7,832 nucleotides of DNA from positions 1-7,832 of the forward strand of contig JAHJRK010000058.1 in assembly GCA_018830925.1 (NCBI GenBank). The letters run 5' to 3'. Shown piece by piece: positions 1 through 5,807 of the stretch. The stretch is from Pseudomonadota bacterium. Its GTDB lineage: Bacteria > Desulfobacterota > Desulfobacteria > Desulfobacterales > RPRI01. A model generated the notes under the pieces. The model was not told the origin of the DNA and made no database searches. It was given only the letters and a program-made list of their open reading frames with translations. Each line of letters begins with the position of its first letter. Within the stretch, counting starts at the first letter, position 1. The position numbers and the translations under genes were made by a program.

Positions 1-15
1 CAGTTGGTCAAATAA
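1..15 (+). CDS. gspF: Type II secretion inner-membrane protein GspF, last four codons (partial)
   Basis: The first 15 bases read as Gln-Leu-Val-Lys-stop in frame 1. GspF proteins commonly end in a short motif of the type NQLV plus a basic residue, and gspF normally lies directly upstream of gspG, so this is probably the very end of gspF, the polytopic inner-membrane platform protein. Only four residues are visible, so the call rests mainly on gene order. The stop codon lies inside the left copy of the 7-bp duplication that flanks the adjacent repeat element. Confidence 0.45.
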   Translation, partial: QLVK

Positions 16-16
16 T
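10..16. repeat. Left copy of candidate target-site duplication AAATAAT
   Basis: AAATAAT here is repeated exactly at 211-217 on the other side of the inverted-repeat element. This copy contains the gspF stop codon. Deleting the element and one copy restores a gspF stop followed by a gap of about 16 bases to the gspG ATG, a normal operon junction. Confidence 0.65.
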
Positions 17-210
17 GGTAACTACTCAGGTAGGCACAAAGGCACAGAGCACCAAAGGCACAAAGTCGAGAGATATGAAGAGAATGAGTTGCTTAAGTTC
101 CTATAAGATGTTTACAAAGCGGTATTTGGACAGGTTGTGTTCTGCATTCCGATCGTATTCCTACAACTTTGTGCCTATGTGCCTTTGTCTCTTTGTGCCT
201 GAATGGTTAC
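17..210. mobile_element. MITE-like element with inverted GGCACAAAG-rich arms
   Basis: The two ends are imperfect inverted repeats: GTAACTACTCAGG at 18-30 matches the complement of 198-210 (GTAACCATTCAGG) at 11 of 13 positions. Inside these, each arm carries three or so degenerate GGCACAAAG-like words (about 32-66 and, inverted, 164-199). About 90 bp of ordinary sequence lies between the arms. AAATAAT occurs directly at 10-16 and 211-217, as expected of a target-site duplication. No transposase is encoded, so movement would need a partner elsewhere. Similar ACAAAGGCACAAAGG-type repeats are common between genes in many environmental bacterial genomes. The reading frame at 15-224 lies within these repeats and is not a gene. 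Confidence 0.75.
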
Positions 211-217
211 AAATAAT
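211..217. repeat. Right copy of candidate target-site duplication AAATAAT
   Basis: This is an exact direct copy of 10-16, immediately after the inverted end GGTTAC. The match extends to 8 bases if the preceding C (position 210, compared with position 9) is included, so the exact element border is uncertain by one base. Confidence 0.65.
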
Positions 218-231
218 AAAGTGAACAGCAT

Positions 232-699
232 ATGAAGAAAAAACCCGTATTTAAAAAGATCGCCGGACAGAACTCCGACAGGGGCTTTACCCTCCTTGAG
301 ATCATGATCGTGGTCTTTATTCTGAGCCTTTTGGTCTCCATTGTCGCGCCGAGAATTATCGGCAGAACCGATGACGCGAGGATAACAGGAGCCAAGATTC
401 AGATCAGAAACTTCGAGACCGCCCTGAAACTCTTCAAGATGGATAACGGCTTTTACCCGGACACTCAGCAGGGGCTTGACGCCCTTATTGAAAAACCGGC
501 CACGGGCCGGATACCGCAGAAGTATAAAGAGGGTGGTTATTGGGAAGAGAAAAAGATATCCCCCGACCCCTGGGGGAACCCCTATTTCTATGTCTCGCCG
601 GGGCTGAACGGAGATTTCGATATCATAAGCTATGGCAATGACGGCAAAGAAGGCGGAGAAGGCAAAGATGCGGATGTCGAAAACTGGGATCTGCAATAA
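232..699 (+). CDS. gspG: Type II secretion major pseudopilin GspG
   Basis: GspG is the main subunit of the periplasmic pseudopilus that pushes folded exoproteins through the GspD secretin. The 155-residue protein has a class III prepilin leader cleaved between Gly18 and Phe19 (RG/FTLLE), the conserved Glu at mature position 5 (Glu23), and a hydrophobic helix at about 20-40. GspG signatures follow: YPDTQQGLDAL (75-85), DPWGNPYFY (112-120), and an Asp/Gly-rich C-terminal loop (YGNDGKEGGEGKDADVENW, 134-152), which in this family binds calcium. Length is typical. The start has only a weak ribosome site (AAGTGA, 219-224), because the mobile-like repeat just upstream now occupies the space after gspF. 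The gene overlaps the start of gspH. Peptidase GspO would process the leader and is not in the window. Confidence 0.96.
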   Translation: MKKKPVFKKIAGQNSDRGFTLLEIMIVVFILSLLVSIVAPRIIGRTDDARITGAKIQIRNFETALKLFKMDNGFYPDTQQGLDALIEKPATGRIPQKYKEGGYWEEKKISPDPWGNPYFYVSPGLNGDFDIISYGNDGKEGGEGKDADVENWDLQ

Positions 700-1162
700 T
701 GGGTTTACCCTCTTAGAGCTGATCGTCGTGATCTTTATTGTTTCCCTGATGCTGGCTTTTTCCTTTCCCTATTTCACCGTCATGGATGAGGGAAAGCTGA
801 AATCCGAAGCAAGAAAAGTCGCCTCCATACTGAGATACATGAACGACAGCGCCCTGACGACAAAAGAAACCTTTACGATAAAAGTCAATTTCGGGCAGAA
901 AACGTTGAGTTACAAGGGACCGGATGGAGAAAAAACAGAAAAGCTTACAAACCTCTCCGGGCTCCACCTGCAGTCCAGGGGCAGCGTCTCGGACGGGGAG
1001 GTAATTGTTTTTTTCTGTCCCACCGGCGCCTCGGAGAGTTTTACCGTCTATCTGAAGGGCGGGAAGTCTAAAACGGCCATAACTTTTAATTCCCTGAGCG
1101 GAAGGGTCAGGGTATTGAGCGATGAGCAGTTAAAGGGCGCGGAAGAGATGGAGAGAGGGTAA
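668..1162 (+). CDS. gspH: Type II secretion minor pseudopilin GspH
   Basis: The 164-residue protein has a prepilin leader cleaved after Gly12 (NG/FTLLELIV), Glu at mature position 5 (Glu17) and a hydrophobic helix to about residue 32. The C-terminal part is beta-rich, with the late ITFNSLSGRVRV segment (138-149) typical of GspH/FimT-type pseudopilins. GspH is a low-abundance pseudopilin associated with the pseudopilus. I chose the ATG at 668 because GGAG at 655-658 sits 9 bases upstream. A further in-frame ATG at 674 is possible, and the more distant ATG at 632 would give an unusually long leader. The start overlaps gspG by 32 bases, which suggests translational coupling, and the stop is 1 base from the gspI ATG. 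Confidence 0.88.
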   Translation: MRMSKTGICNNGFTLLELIVVIFIVSLMLAFSFPYFTVMDEGKLKSEARKVASILRYMNDSALTTKETFTIKVNFGQKTLSYKGPDGEKTEKLTNLSGLHLQSRGSVSDGEVIVFFCPTGASESFTVYLKGGKSKTAITFNSLSGRVRVLSDEQLKGAEEMERG

Positions 1163-1163
1163 C

Positions 1164-1502
1164 ATGAATAGAAACGGTTTTACCCTTTTTGAGGTCATGA
1201 TCAGTCTTGCTATTGTCGGGGGACTCCTGATGACCCTCATTTACACCCTGAATTATCATCTGGGGATAGCCGAACGGCAGGTAACCGTCACAACGCTCAC
1301 GAACCTCGCCAAAGAAAAGATTTACGAAATGGAAAGAAACCCGCAAGTCAGCCGGGGTAATTTTCCCGAACCGAATGTCGACGTTTCTTATGAGACATTT
1401 ATCGAGGATTCCTCTTTTCCGGGGATGAAGGAGATACGGATCATTGTCAAGAAAGAGAAGGAAATCATGGGCCTGTCCGAGCTCATGCGCAAGAATCAAT
1501 AA
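1164..1502 (+). CDS. gspI: Type II secretion minor pseudopilin GspI
   Basis: The 112-residue protein has a very short leader, MNRNG/FTLFEVM, with Glu at mature position 5 (Glu10), followed by a hydrophobic helix to about residue 28. The segment LAKEKIYEMER (48-58) after the helix matches the GspI pattern of an amphipathic helix leading into a small beta domain. GspI nucleates the pseudopilus tip with GspJ and GspK. A purine-rich ribosome site, AGAGAGGG, ends 4 bases before the ATG. The length is at the short end for the family. The 3' end overlaps the 5' end of the gspJ frame by about 59 bases if gspJ starts at TTG 1444. Confidence 0.92.
   Translation: MNRNGFTLFEVMISLAIVGGLLMTLIYTLNYHLGIAERQVTVTTLTNLAKEKIYEMERNPQVSRGNFPEPNVDVSYETFIEDSSFPGMKEIRIIVKKEKEIMGLSELMRKNQ
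1428..1433 (+). promoter_or_regulatory. Probable ribosome binding site for gspJ (TTG start)
   Basis: AAGGAG lies within the 3' end of gspI, 10 bases upstream of TTG 1444. It is the only good Shine-Dalgarno match near the gspJ leader, so it favours the TTG start and coupling of gspJ translation to gspI. Confidence 0.5.
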
Positions 1503-2109
1503 AAGAGGATTTACCCTCTTAGAGGTTCTGATTGCGGTCGGAATTTTTTCCCTTGTGCTGATAGCGCTTTACAGTACCTTCTTTCTCTCCCGCAGGGCGC
1601 TGGATGTGGCAGACGAATCGCTCCTGAAGCTTCAGGAGGCTCGTTTTTTCCTGGATGTCCTGAAGAGGGAGATTGAATCCGCCGTCTATTCAGAGGACAA
1701 GCCCTACACGGTCTTTAAAATTGATGACCGGGATTATTATGGAAGGCAGACCTCCCGGATAATTGTGACGTCGTTATCCCCTTTGATAAAAGGGCTGTCG
1801 AAGATCGAGTATGCCGTGGAAGAAAGGGACGGGAGATTAATCATCAGAAAAAGTATGATCACGGCCTTCACCCAGGCCTCCGAAGACAAAGGTATGGACC
1901 TTCTGGAAGACGTTGCGTCTTTTACCCTGGAGGTTAAACTCAATGACAGGTGGGTAAAAACCTGGGACAGCCGTTTAGCAAAGAGCAACCCCGAAGAGGT
2001 GAGGATCACCCTTGTGATTTTCATAAGAGGCGAGGAGAACGGGGGTGATTCAAGGATGCCCTTTTCCGTCTCCGAAACAGCAAGGCCGCGGATCGGGAGA
2101 AAGATATGA
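1444..2109 (+). CDS. gspJ: Type II secretion minor pseudopilin GspJ
   Basis: The frame encodes a prepilin with RG/FTLLEVLIAV (cleavage after Gly22 if TTG 1444 is the start), Glu27 at mature position 5, a hydrophobic helix to about residue 45, and a beta-rich body of GspJ length. GspJ is a tip pseudopilin with GspI and GspK. There is no in-frame ATG before the leader. TTG 1444 has AAGGAG at 1428-1433, 10 bases upstream, and gives a basic 22-residue leader. ATC 1495 would give a 5-residue leader (xNKRG) very like that of GspI, but ATC is a very rare start codon. The 3' end overlaps gspK in an ATGA arrangement. Identity is firm; the start is not. Confidence 0.9.
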   Translation: MSRKRRKSWACPSSCARINKRGFTLLEVLIAVGIFSLVLIALYSTFFLSRRALDVADESLLKLQEARFFLDVLKREIESAVYSEDKPYTVFKIDDRDYYGRQTSRIIVTSLSPLIKGLSKIEYAVEERDGRLIIRKSMITAFTQASEDKGMDLLEDVASFTLEVKLNDRWVKTWDSRLAKSNPEEVRITLVIFIRGEENGGDSRMPFSVSETARPRIGRKI

Positions 2110-3008
2110 TGGGTTCGGAAAAGGGAATGGCGTTGGTTCTTACCCTGTTGATAATGGCGATGATAACGGCCGTGGTGGTCGAGTTCGTTTATGGTGTCTA
2201 TACCACAAACGCCGGTCTCTACAACTGGAGAGAGGCCCAGAAGCTTTCTTTTGTCGCTAAATCGGGAATATCCCTGACGACAAAGATAATATCGGAAAAT
2301 CAAAACCGCTATTCTTACACCTATCCGGGCAGCGTTGAAATGCCGGTGGAAAACATCCTCAAGGGGTTCTCCGGAAAGGTCGTTATCAGGGTGGTGGACG
2401 AAAATGGGAAATTCAACCTAAACTCTCTCATCTGGTCCAACGGGACGACGAACGAAACAGCCTTCGCTTCCTTTATAAGGCTGTTGAAAAATCTGAACCT
2501 CGATGAAAACATTGCTTACAGGGTCGCCGACCGGATAGACCGGGATCTCGAACCGCGAAGGAGGGACTCGGAGGAGGGGGCGAAGAACGACTATCTGGAT
2601 AGCGCGGACGAACTTCTGCTCGTCAAGGGGATCGATTCCCAGGCCTACGATAAGCTCTTGCCTTTGGTGACGGTCTACGGAATCGAACAAGTATACAATA
2701 ATCTCATCAACATCAACACCGCCTCCCGGGCCGTCATCATGTCTCTCGATGATAACATTACGGAGGCCCTGGCCGAGAGGGTGATAAATTACAGGGACCT
2801 TGAGCCGTTTAACAGGGTCAGTGACATTGTAAAGGTTGTCGGTTTTGAAGGACCTCTGGGGCAATCCCTTATGAACAAGATTACCGTGAAGGCTTCAAAC
2901 TTCCGCATCACCTCTGTGGCTGAAGAGGACCGGATCAAAAGGATCATCGAGTGTGTTATAAGCGTAAAAGGCGACGGCTTACTTATCAGCTACTGGCAGG
3001 AGACTTAA
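2106..3008 (+). CDS. gspK: Type II secretion minor pseudopilin GspK
   Basis: This is the large 300-residue pseudopilin that caps the pseudopilus tip. The leader MMGSEKG is cleaved before Met8, and the hydrophobic helix runs from about 8 to 31. As is normal for GspK, mature position 5 is not Glu. Family signatures follow: IRVVDENGKFNLNSL (94-108), the acidic ADRIDRDLEPRR segment (141-152), DSADELLLVKGI (165-176), and LININTASRAVIMSL (200-214) leading into a helix-hairpin-helix-like stretch ending in IVKVVGFEG (241-249). GGGAG at 2095-2099 serves as ribosome site. ATG 2106 overlaps the gspJ stop (ATGA), and a second ATG at 2109 is equally possible. The gene ends 6 bases before gspL. Confidence 0.95.
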   Translation: MMGSEKGMALVLTLLIMAMITAVVVEFVYGVYTTNAGLYNWREAQKLSFVAKSGISLTTKIISENQNRYSYTYPGSVEMPVENILKGFSGKVVIRVVDENGKFNLNSLIWSNGTTNETAFASFIRLLKNLNLDENIAYRVADRIDRDLEPRRRDSEEGAKNDYLDSADELLLVKGIDSQAYDKLLPLVTVYGIEQVYNNLININTASRAVIMSLDDNITEALAERVINYRDLEPFNRVSDIVKVVGFEGPLGQSLMNKITVKASNFRITSVAEEDRIKRIIECVISVKGDGLLISYWQET

Positions 3009-3014
3009 GAAACA

Positions 3015-4121
3015 ATGAAAAAAATCGGATTCATTGATATCCACCCCCGGAGCGCCGGCGGCCTGCCGGGATTCCTGTCCCGGGGAGAAGAGGGACAGGA
3101 GACCGGGGATGTTTTAATTTACCTGTTTACACGAGATGGAGAGGAATACCGGTTTGAAAAAACCCTGGAATACGCATCTCATCCCGAAACGGCCGATATC
3201 GGGGAATTCTATTTGAGTATCCCTATAGAGGTATTGAACTTCAGAATCCTGAAACTCCCCTTCACCGACAAGGGAAAATTGCAGAAAGTCATCCCCTTCG
3301 AACTGGACAATATGATCACCGGCGGCTCGGAGAGTGTGGTTTTTGATGCCATTATCCTGGAACGGGATGAGGAGAGAGCCGAAATCCTCGTCGCATACGT
3401 CGAAAGAAAGACGCTCGACAATTTGCTGACGAAACTTGCCCGCCGGAAAATGGACCCGAGGATCGTCACATCCCTGGACCTTCGGTCCGTTGTCGGAGCG
3501 GGAAAGGAAGGCATCACCGGGCGGCTCCTGAACCCGGAAAAATTGGAGGCAGCGAATCGGATTGACGCGGCAAAGGAAGAGCTTTCCGCTTATACCCTCA
3601 ATCTCAGGACCGGTCCCTTTGTCTATACAAGGGATACGGAAAAAATGTGGAGACATCTGAAAATAACCGCCGTCATCGGGATAGCGCTGGCCCTAGTGAT
3701 CCATGCAGACCTCCTCTTCAGGACGATCACGACAGGGCGGGAGGTGTCGGTCATCAAGCGCGAGATGAGAGCCGCCTACGCAGGCCTTTTCCCCGGTGAA
3801 AAAAAGATAGCCGATGAGCTGTATCAGATGAAGTCTCATATCAAAGACATGAAAAAAAACGGCGATCTGTTACTGGGTGTAAATCCTCTTCAATTTCTCA
3901 TGGATCTATCAGAGAAAAAGTCCGGCGACGTGGCGTACAATGAGATTGAGCTTGAAAAAGGTCTCATCAAATTGAAGGCGGAGGCGGTTTCAATGAAGGC
4001 TATCGATCAGGCTAAGGTAAGACTATCCGAATACCTGTCGGATGTGTCCGTTTCAGAGGTGAAACCGGCCGCAAACGGAAAAAATTTTTTTACTGTGGTC
4101 GCCAAGGGAAGATACCGATGA
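3015..4121 (+). CDS. gspL: Type II secretion assembly-platform protein GspL
   Basis: GspL is a bitopic inner-membrane protein that recruits the ATPase GspE and pairs with GspM. In this 368-residue protein the cytoplasmic part (1-214) contains the PilM/GspL-like block FRILKLPFTDKGKLQKVIPFEL (76-97) and LVAYVERKTLDNLL...MDPRIVTSLDL (125-156). A single membrane helix lies at about 217-236 after the conserved NLRTG...W stretch (196-212). The periplasmic part has a coiled-coil-prone segment and a small alpha/beta domain (about 285-368). The second half of the actin-like fold appears reduced: SLDL is followed quickly by the pre-membrane segment. AGGAG at 2998-3002 lies 12 bases before the ATG. The stop overlaps the gspM start (ATGA). 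A perfect 9-bp inverted repeat lies in codons 20-29. Confidence 0.88.
   Translation: MKKIGFIDIHPRSAGGLPGFLSRGEEGQETGDVLIYLFTRDGEEYRFEKTLEYASHPETADIGEFYLSIPIEVLNFRILKLPFTDKGKLQKVIPFELDNMITGGSESVVFDAIILERDEERAEILVAYVERKTLDNLLTKLARRKMDPRIVTSLDLRSVVGAGKEGITGRLLNPEKLEAANRIDAAKEELSAYTLNLRTGPFVYTRDTEKMWRHLKITAVIGIALALVIHADLLFRTITTGREVSVIKREMRAAYAGLFPGEKKIADELYQMKSHIKDMKKNGDLLLGVNPLQFLMDLSEKKSGDVAYNEIELEKGLIKLKAEAVSMKAIDQAKVRLSEYLSDVSVSEVKPAANGKNFFTVVAKGRYR
3073..3100. repeat. Perfect 9-bp inverted repeat inside gspL
   Basis: TCCTGTCCC (3073-3081) and GGGACAGGA (3092-3100) are exact reverse complements around a 10-base purine loop. CCGG copies at 3066-3069 and 3103-3106 could extend the stem after a small internal loop. 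It lies about 60 bases into gspL and encodes Gly/Glu-rich residues that do not look like a folded core. It could be a palindromic insertion or an mRNA hairpin affecting early elongation. Confidence 0.6.
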
Positions 4122-4672
4122 AAATCAAGAAAGTCTTTTCGAATATAAGGAATTCCTTAAGCGGCAGGATGCCCCGCAACCGGGTCTTCCTCCTGTCAGC
4201 TCTTTTAGGCCTCTACATCCTCATTATCCCGGCCCTTATCTGGGAGAGGGCATCGAGCAGAGAGATCTCTCGGCTCAAGACCAGGTTCGCTGAGTTTTCC
4301 ATTCTCAGTGCCGATTACAGATCGCTGAAAGAGCAGGTCGGCAGTATCGAACAAAAGAGGTTTCTGACAACAACAAGCGGCATCGCCCAGGCTCTGGACG
4401 ACGCGTTCCTGTTGCTGGGCGTCAAAGGAAAGATGAAATCCATCAAGGGGATCGGGGGCAGGGAGATCGAGGGCCAGCTTAATGAGGAGACCGCTGAAGT
4501 TCAGATGGAGAAGGTCGACCTGAATGAGCTGGTCAATATATTCTATAAACTGGAGAACGCCCCCCTGCTTCTATCCATTCAAAAAGTAGCCCTCAGGAAA
4601 TCATTTGAGAAACCGGATCTCCTGGACGTCACCATGACGGTTTCGCTCTTCACCCCGGCGGCAACGTCCTGA
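4118..4672 (+). CDS. gspM: Type II secretion assembly-platform protein GspM
   Basis: GspM forms heterodimers with GspL in the inner membrane and supports the platform. The 184-residue protein has a basic cytoplasmic N-terminus (1-22), one membrane helix (about 23-42), a coiled-coil-prone segment (44-80), and a C-terminal ferredoxin-like domain (about 85-184) of the GspM/PilO type, with VDLNELVNIFYKLENAP (133-149) as a recognisable core. The start overlaps the gspL stop (ATGA) and has AAGGGAAG at 4104-4111 as ribosome site. Sequence conservation in this family is low, so the call rests on topology, length and position after gspL. It is followed by a 200-bp gap rather than directly by gspN. Confidence 0.85.
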   Translation: MKIKKVFSNIRNSLSGRMPRNRVFLLSALLGLYILIIPALIWERASSREISRLKTRFAEFSILSADYRSLKEQVGSIEQKRFLTTTSGIAQALDDAFLLLGVKGKMKSIKGIGGREIEGQLNEETAEVQMEKVDLNELVNIFYKLENAPLLLSIQKVALRKSFEKPDLLDVTMTVSLFTPAATS

Positions 4673-4683
4673 TTTACCCATTA

Positions 4684-4705
4684 CGGTTGCCATTCCGGCA
4701 TACCG
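4684..4705 (+). repeat. Stem-loop just after gspM
   Basis: CGGTTGCC (4684-4691) pairs with GGCATACCG (4697-4705), giving eight pairs with one bulged T and a 5-base loop. It begins 11 bases after the gspM stop. No T-run follows, so it is not a classical intrinsic terminator; it may stabilise the 3' end of the upstream mRNA or be part of the repeat cluster. Confidence 0.4.
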
Positions 4706-4725
4706 CCCCGACGTCCCGCAGGGTA

Positions 4726-4850
4726 AGCCGTTGTAATAAAATAACTGTAATATTGAAATCCCTTGACCGGCATAAGTATCCGTAAGCCGTGACCGGCATA
4801 AGGATCCGTAACAAAATGGTCAGAAATGTAATTGTTATTTTGTAACGGCT
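4726..4850. repeat. AT-rich inverted-repeat element between gspM and gspN
   Basis: The left end begins AGCCGTTGTAATAAAATAAC, and the complement of the right end begins AGCCGTTACAAAATAAC. The two match over about 20 bases allowing small gaps. Between the ends, a 22-base unit starting TGACCGGCATAAG occurs twice in tandem (4764-4785 and 4790-4811), differing at one base (T or G at unit position 14) and separated by GCCG. It has no coding capacity. This looks like a small MITE-like or repeat-derived element. I could not find a convincing target-site duplication. Confidence 0.5.
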
Positions 4851-4865
4851 CCTAAGTGATAATCC

Positions 4866-4872
4866 AGGAGGG
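4866..4872 (+). promoter_or_regulatory. Strong ribosome binding site of gspN (AGGAGGG)
   Basis: AGGAGGG is a near-perfect Shine-Dalgarno sequence. It directly abuts TTG 4873 (too close), is 6 bases from ATC 4879 (ideal spacing) and is 21 bases from ATG 4894 (too far). The spacing therefore points to codon ATC 4879 as the functional or ancestral start. Confidence 0.6.
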
Positions 4873-5727
4873 TTGCCTATCAAAAAAATTGCTATGGCAC
4901 TTGTCATCCTGCTTCTTTTCCTGTGGGGCCTGTGGTTTCTCGCCGTGCCGGAATCCTTTCTGGCGGGCTATCTGCAGAGATCCCTGGCGGGCCCAGGTAT
5001 TGCCCTCGAACTGACGGGATTCAAAAAAGGGTTCTTTTACACTCTCCATGTCGAACGCGCATCCTTAAACAAACGCACGCCGCGCGGCAACCAGCCGCCT
5101 GCTTCCCCTCCGGGTGAGGGACGCGGGGAGGGACCGGCTTTCGTCGTTGTGCAGAATCTGGATATCACGCCGGATATGCTTTCCTTCCTGAAGCTGAGTC
5201 CCCGGTTCAACTTCAGCGGCCAGGTAGGGCAGGGCCGGATGCGCGGCGCCGCCGGCAGGGAGCGCGGAGGCGTGACGGCAACGGTGCACGGCGAACATAT
5301 CGATGTCGGCAGCCTGCCGATCCTTGCGCAGGCGGGTATTTACGGGGAGGGGCGCTTTGCGTTCGATTTCCGGTGGAAGGAGCCCCGGGGAGAAATCGTT
5401 TTTTCCGTCGACGAGGCCAGGCTGAGCGGCGTTTTTGCCGGAAACAGCGCGATACCCATGAATTTCTTTAAGAGCGTGAAGGGTCTGCTTACTCTGGGGA
5501 ACACGATCACTGTGAATTCCCTGGCCCTGGAGGGACCGGGGATATATGTCCGCGTAAAAGGGGAGATCAGGGAAGGCAGCCTGGACGGACGCGCCGAAGT
5601 CATGGTGGATGCATCGTTTCCGCAGTATTCCCTGCTCAAGTCTTTCCTGGAACGATATACGGTATCGCCTGGGTACTATGTCATACCCTTTTCCCATGCC
5701 GCCTTACCGTCAAGCGGACAACCATAG
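4873..5727 (+). CDS. gspN: Type II secretion accessory protein GspN
   Basis: The 284-codon frame has an N-terminal hydrophobic segment (about residues 5-27) followed by a beta-rich periplasmic domain. The late pattern AIPMNFFKSVKGLLTLG...LALEGPGIYVRVKGEI and the C-terminal SPGYYVIPF match the GspN family found with T2SS operons of deltaproteobacteria, whose exact role is unclear. The protein ends naturally and looks full length. The start is ambiguous: TTG 4873 touches the ribosome site, ATC 4879 (IKKIAMALV) has ideal spacing but is rare, and ATG 4894 is far from the site. Residues about 69-87, rich in Pro, Gly and Arg, seem to be an inserted palindromic repeat. The gene is 200 bp from gspM, across repeats, so it may be co-transcribed or have its own promoter; I see no clear one. 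Confidence 0.82.
   Translation: MPIKKIAMALVILLLFLWGLWFLAVPESFLAGYLQRSLAGPGIALELTGFKKGFFYTLHVERASLNKRTPRGNQPPASPPGEGRGEGPAFVVVQNLDITPDMLSFLKLSPRFNFSGQVGQGRMRGAAGRERGGVTATVHGEHIDVGSLPILAQAGIYGEGRFAFDFRWKEPRGEIVFSVDEARLSGVFAGNSAIPMNFFKSVKGLLTLGNTITVNSLALEGPGIYVRVKGEIREGSLDGRAEVMVDASFPQYSLLKSFLERYTVSPGYYVIPFSHAALPSSGQP
5102..5131. repeat. GC-rich palindrome inserted in gspN frame
   Basis: CTTCCCC (5102-5108) pairs with GGGGAGG (5125-5131), with one G-T pair, and the inside holds CTCCGGGTGAG (5108-5118), itself a small hairpin. It is translated as ASPPGEGRGEG. This kind of CCCTC/GAGGG palindrome and its translated SPxGEGRGEG motif recur as dispersed repeats in many bacterial genomes. Here it lies between two beta-strand-like segments (HVERASL and AFVVVQNLDI), where an insertion would be tolerated. 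Confidence 0.5.
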
Positions 5728-5807
5728 GCGCGGCATTCCTTCAGAGATCAATCCTTGGGGAGACGACAGGCCGAACGTGTTTTGCCGGTTCATCAGGTTA
5801 AATCAGG

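Noticed and set aside
17..210. CRISPR array suggested by repeated GGCACAAAG words
   Set aside because: The words are short, degenerate, separated by no unique spacers and arranged in inverted arms.
15..224. 69-codon + strand reading frame upstream of gspG
   Set aside because: It consists largely of the inverted repeat arms (GGCACAAAG words and their complements), with no protein-like character.
175..696. Long - strand reading frame opposite gspG
   Set aside because: It is antisense to an unmistakable GspG and has no ribosome site or recognisable motif. The same applies to the other - strand frames across gspH to gspN.
1485..1512. One-base insertion giving an ATG-started MRKN-NKRGF leader for gspJ
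   Set aside because: Removing that base would fuse gspI to gspJ without a stop, which is less plausible than a TTG or ATC start.
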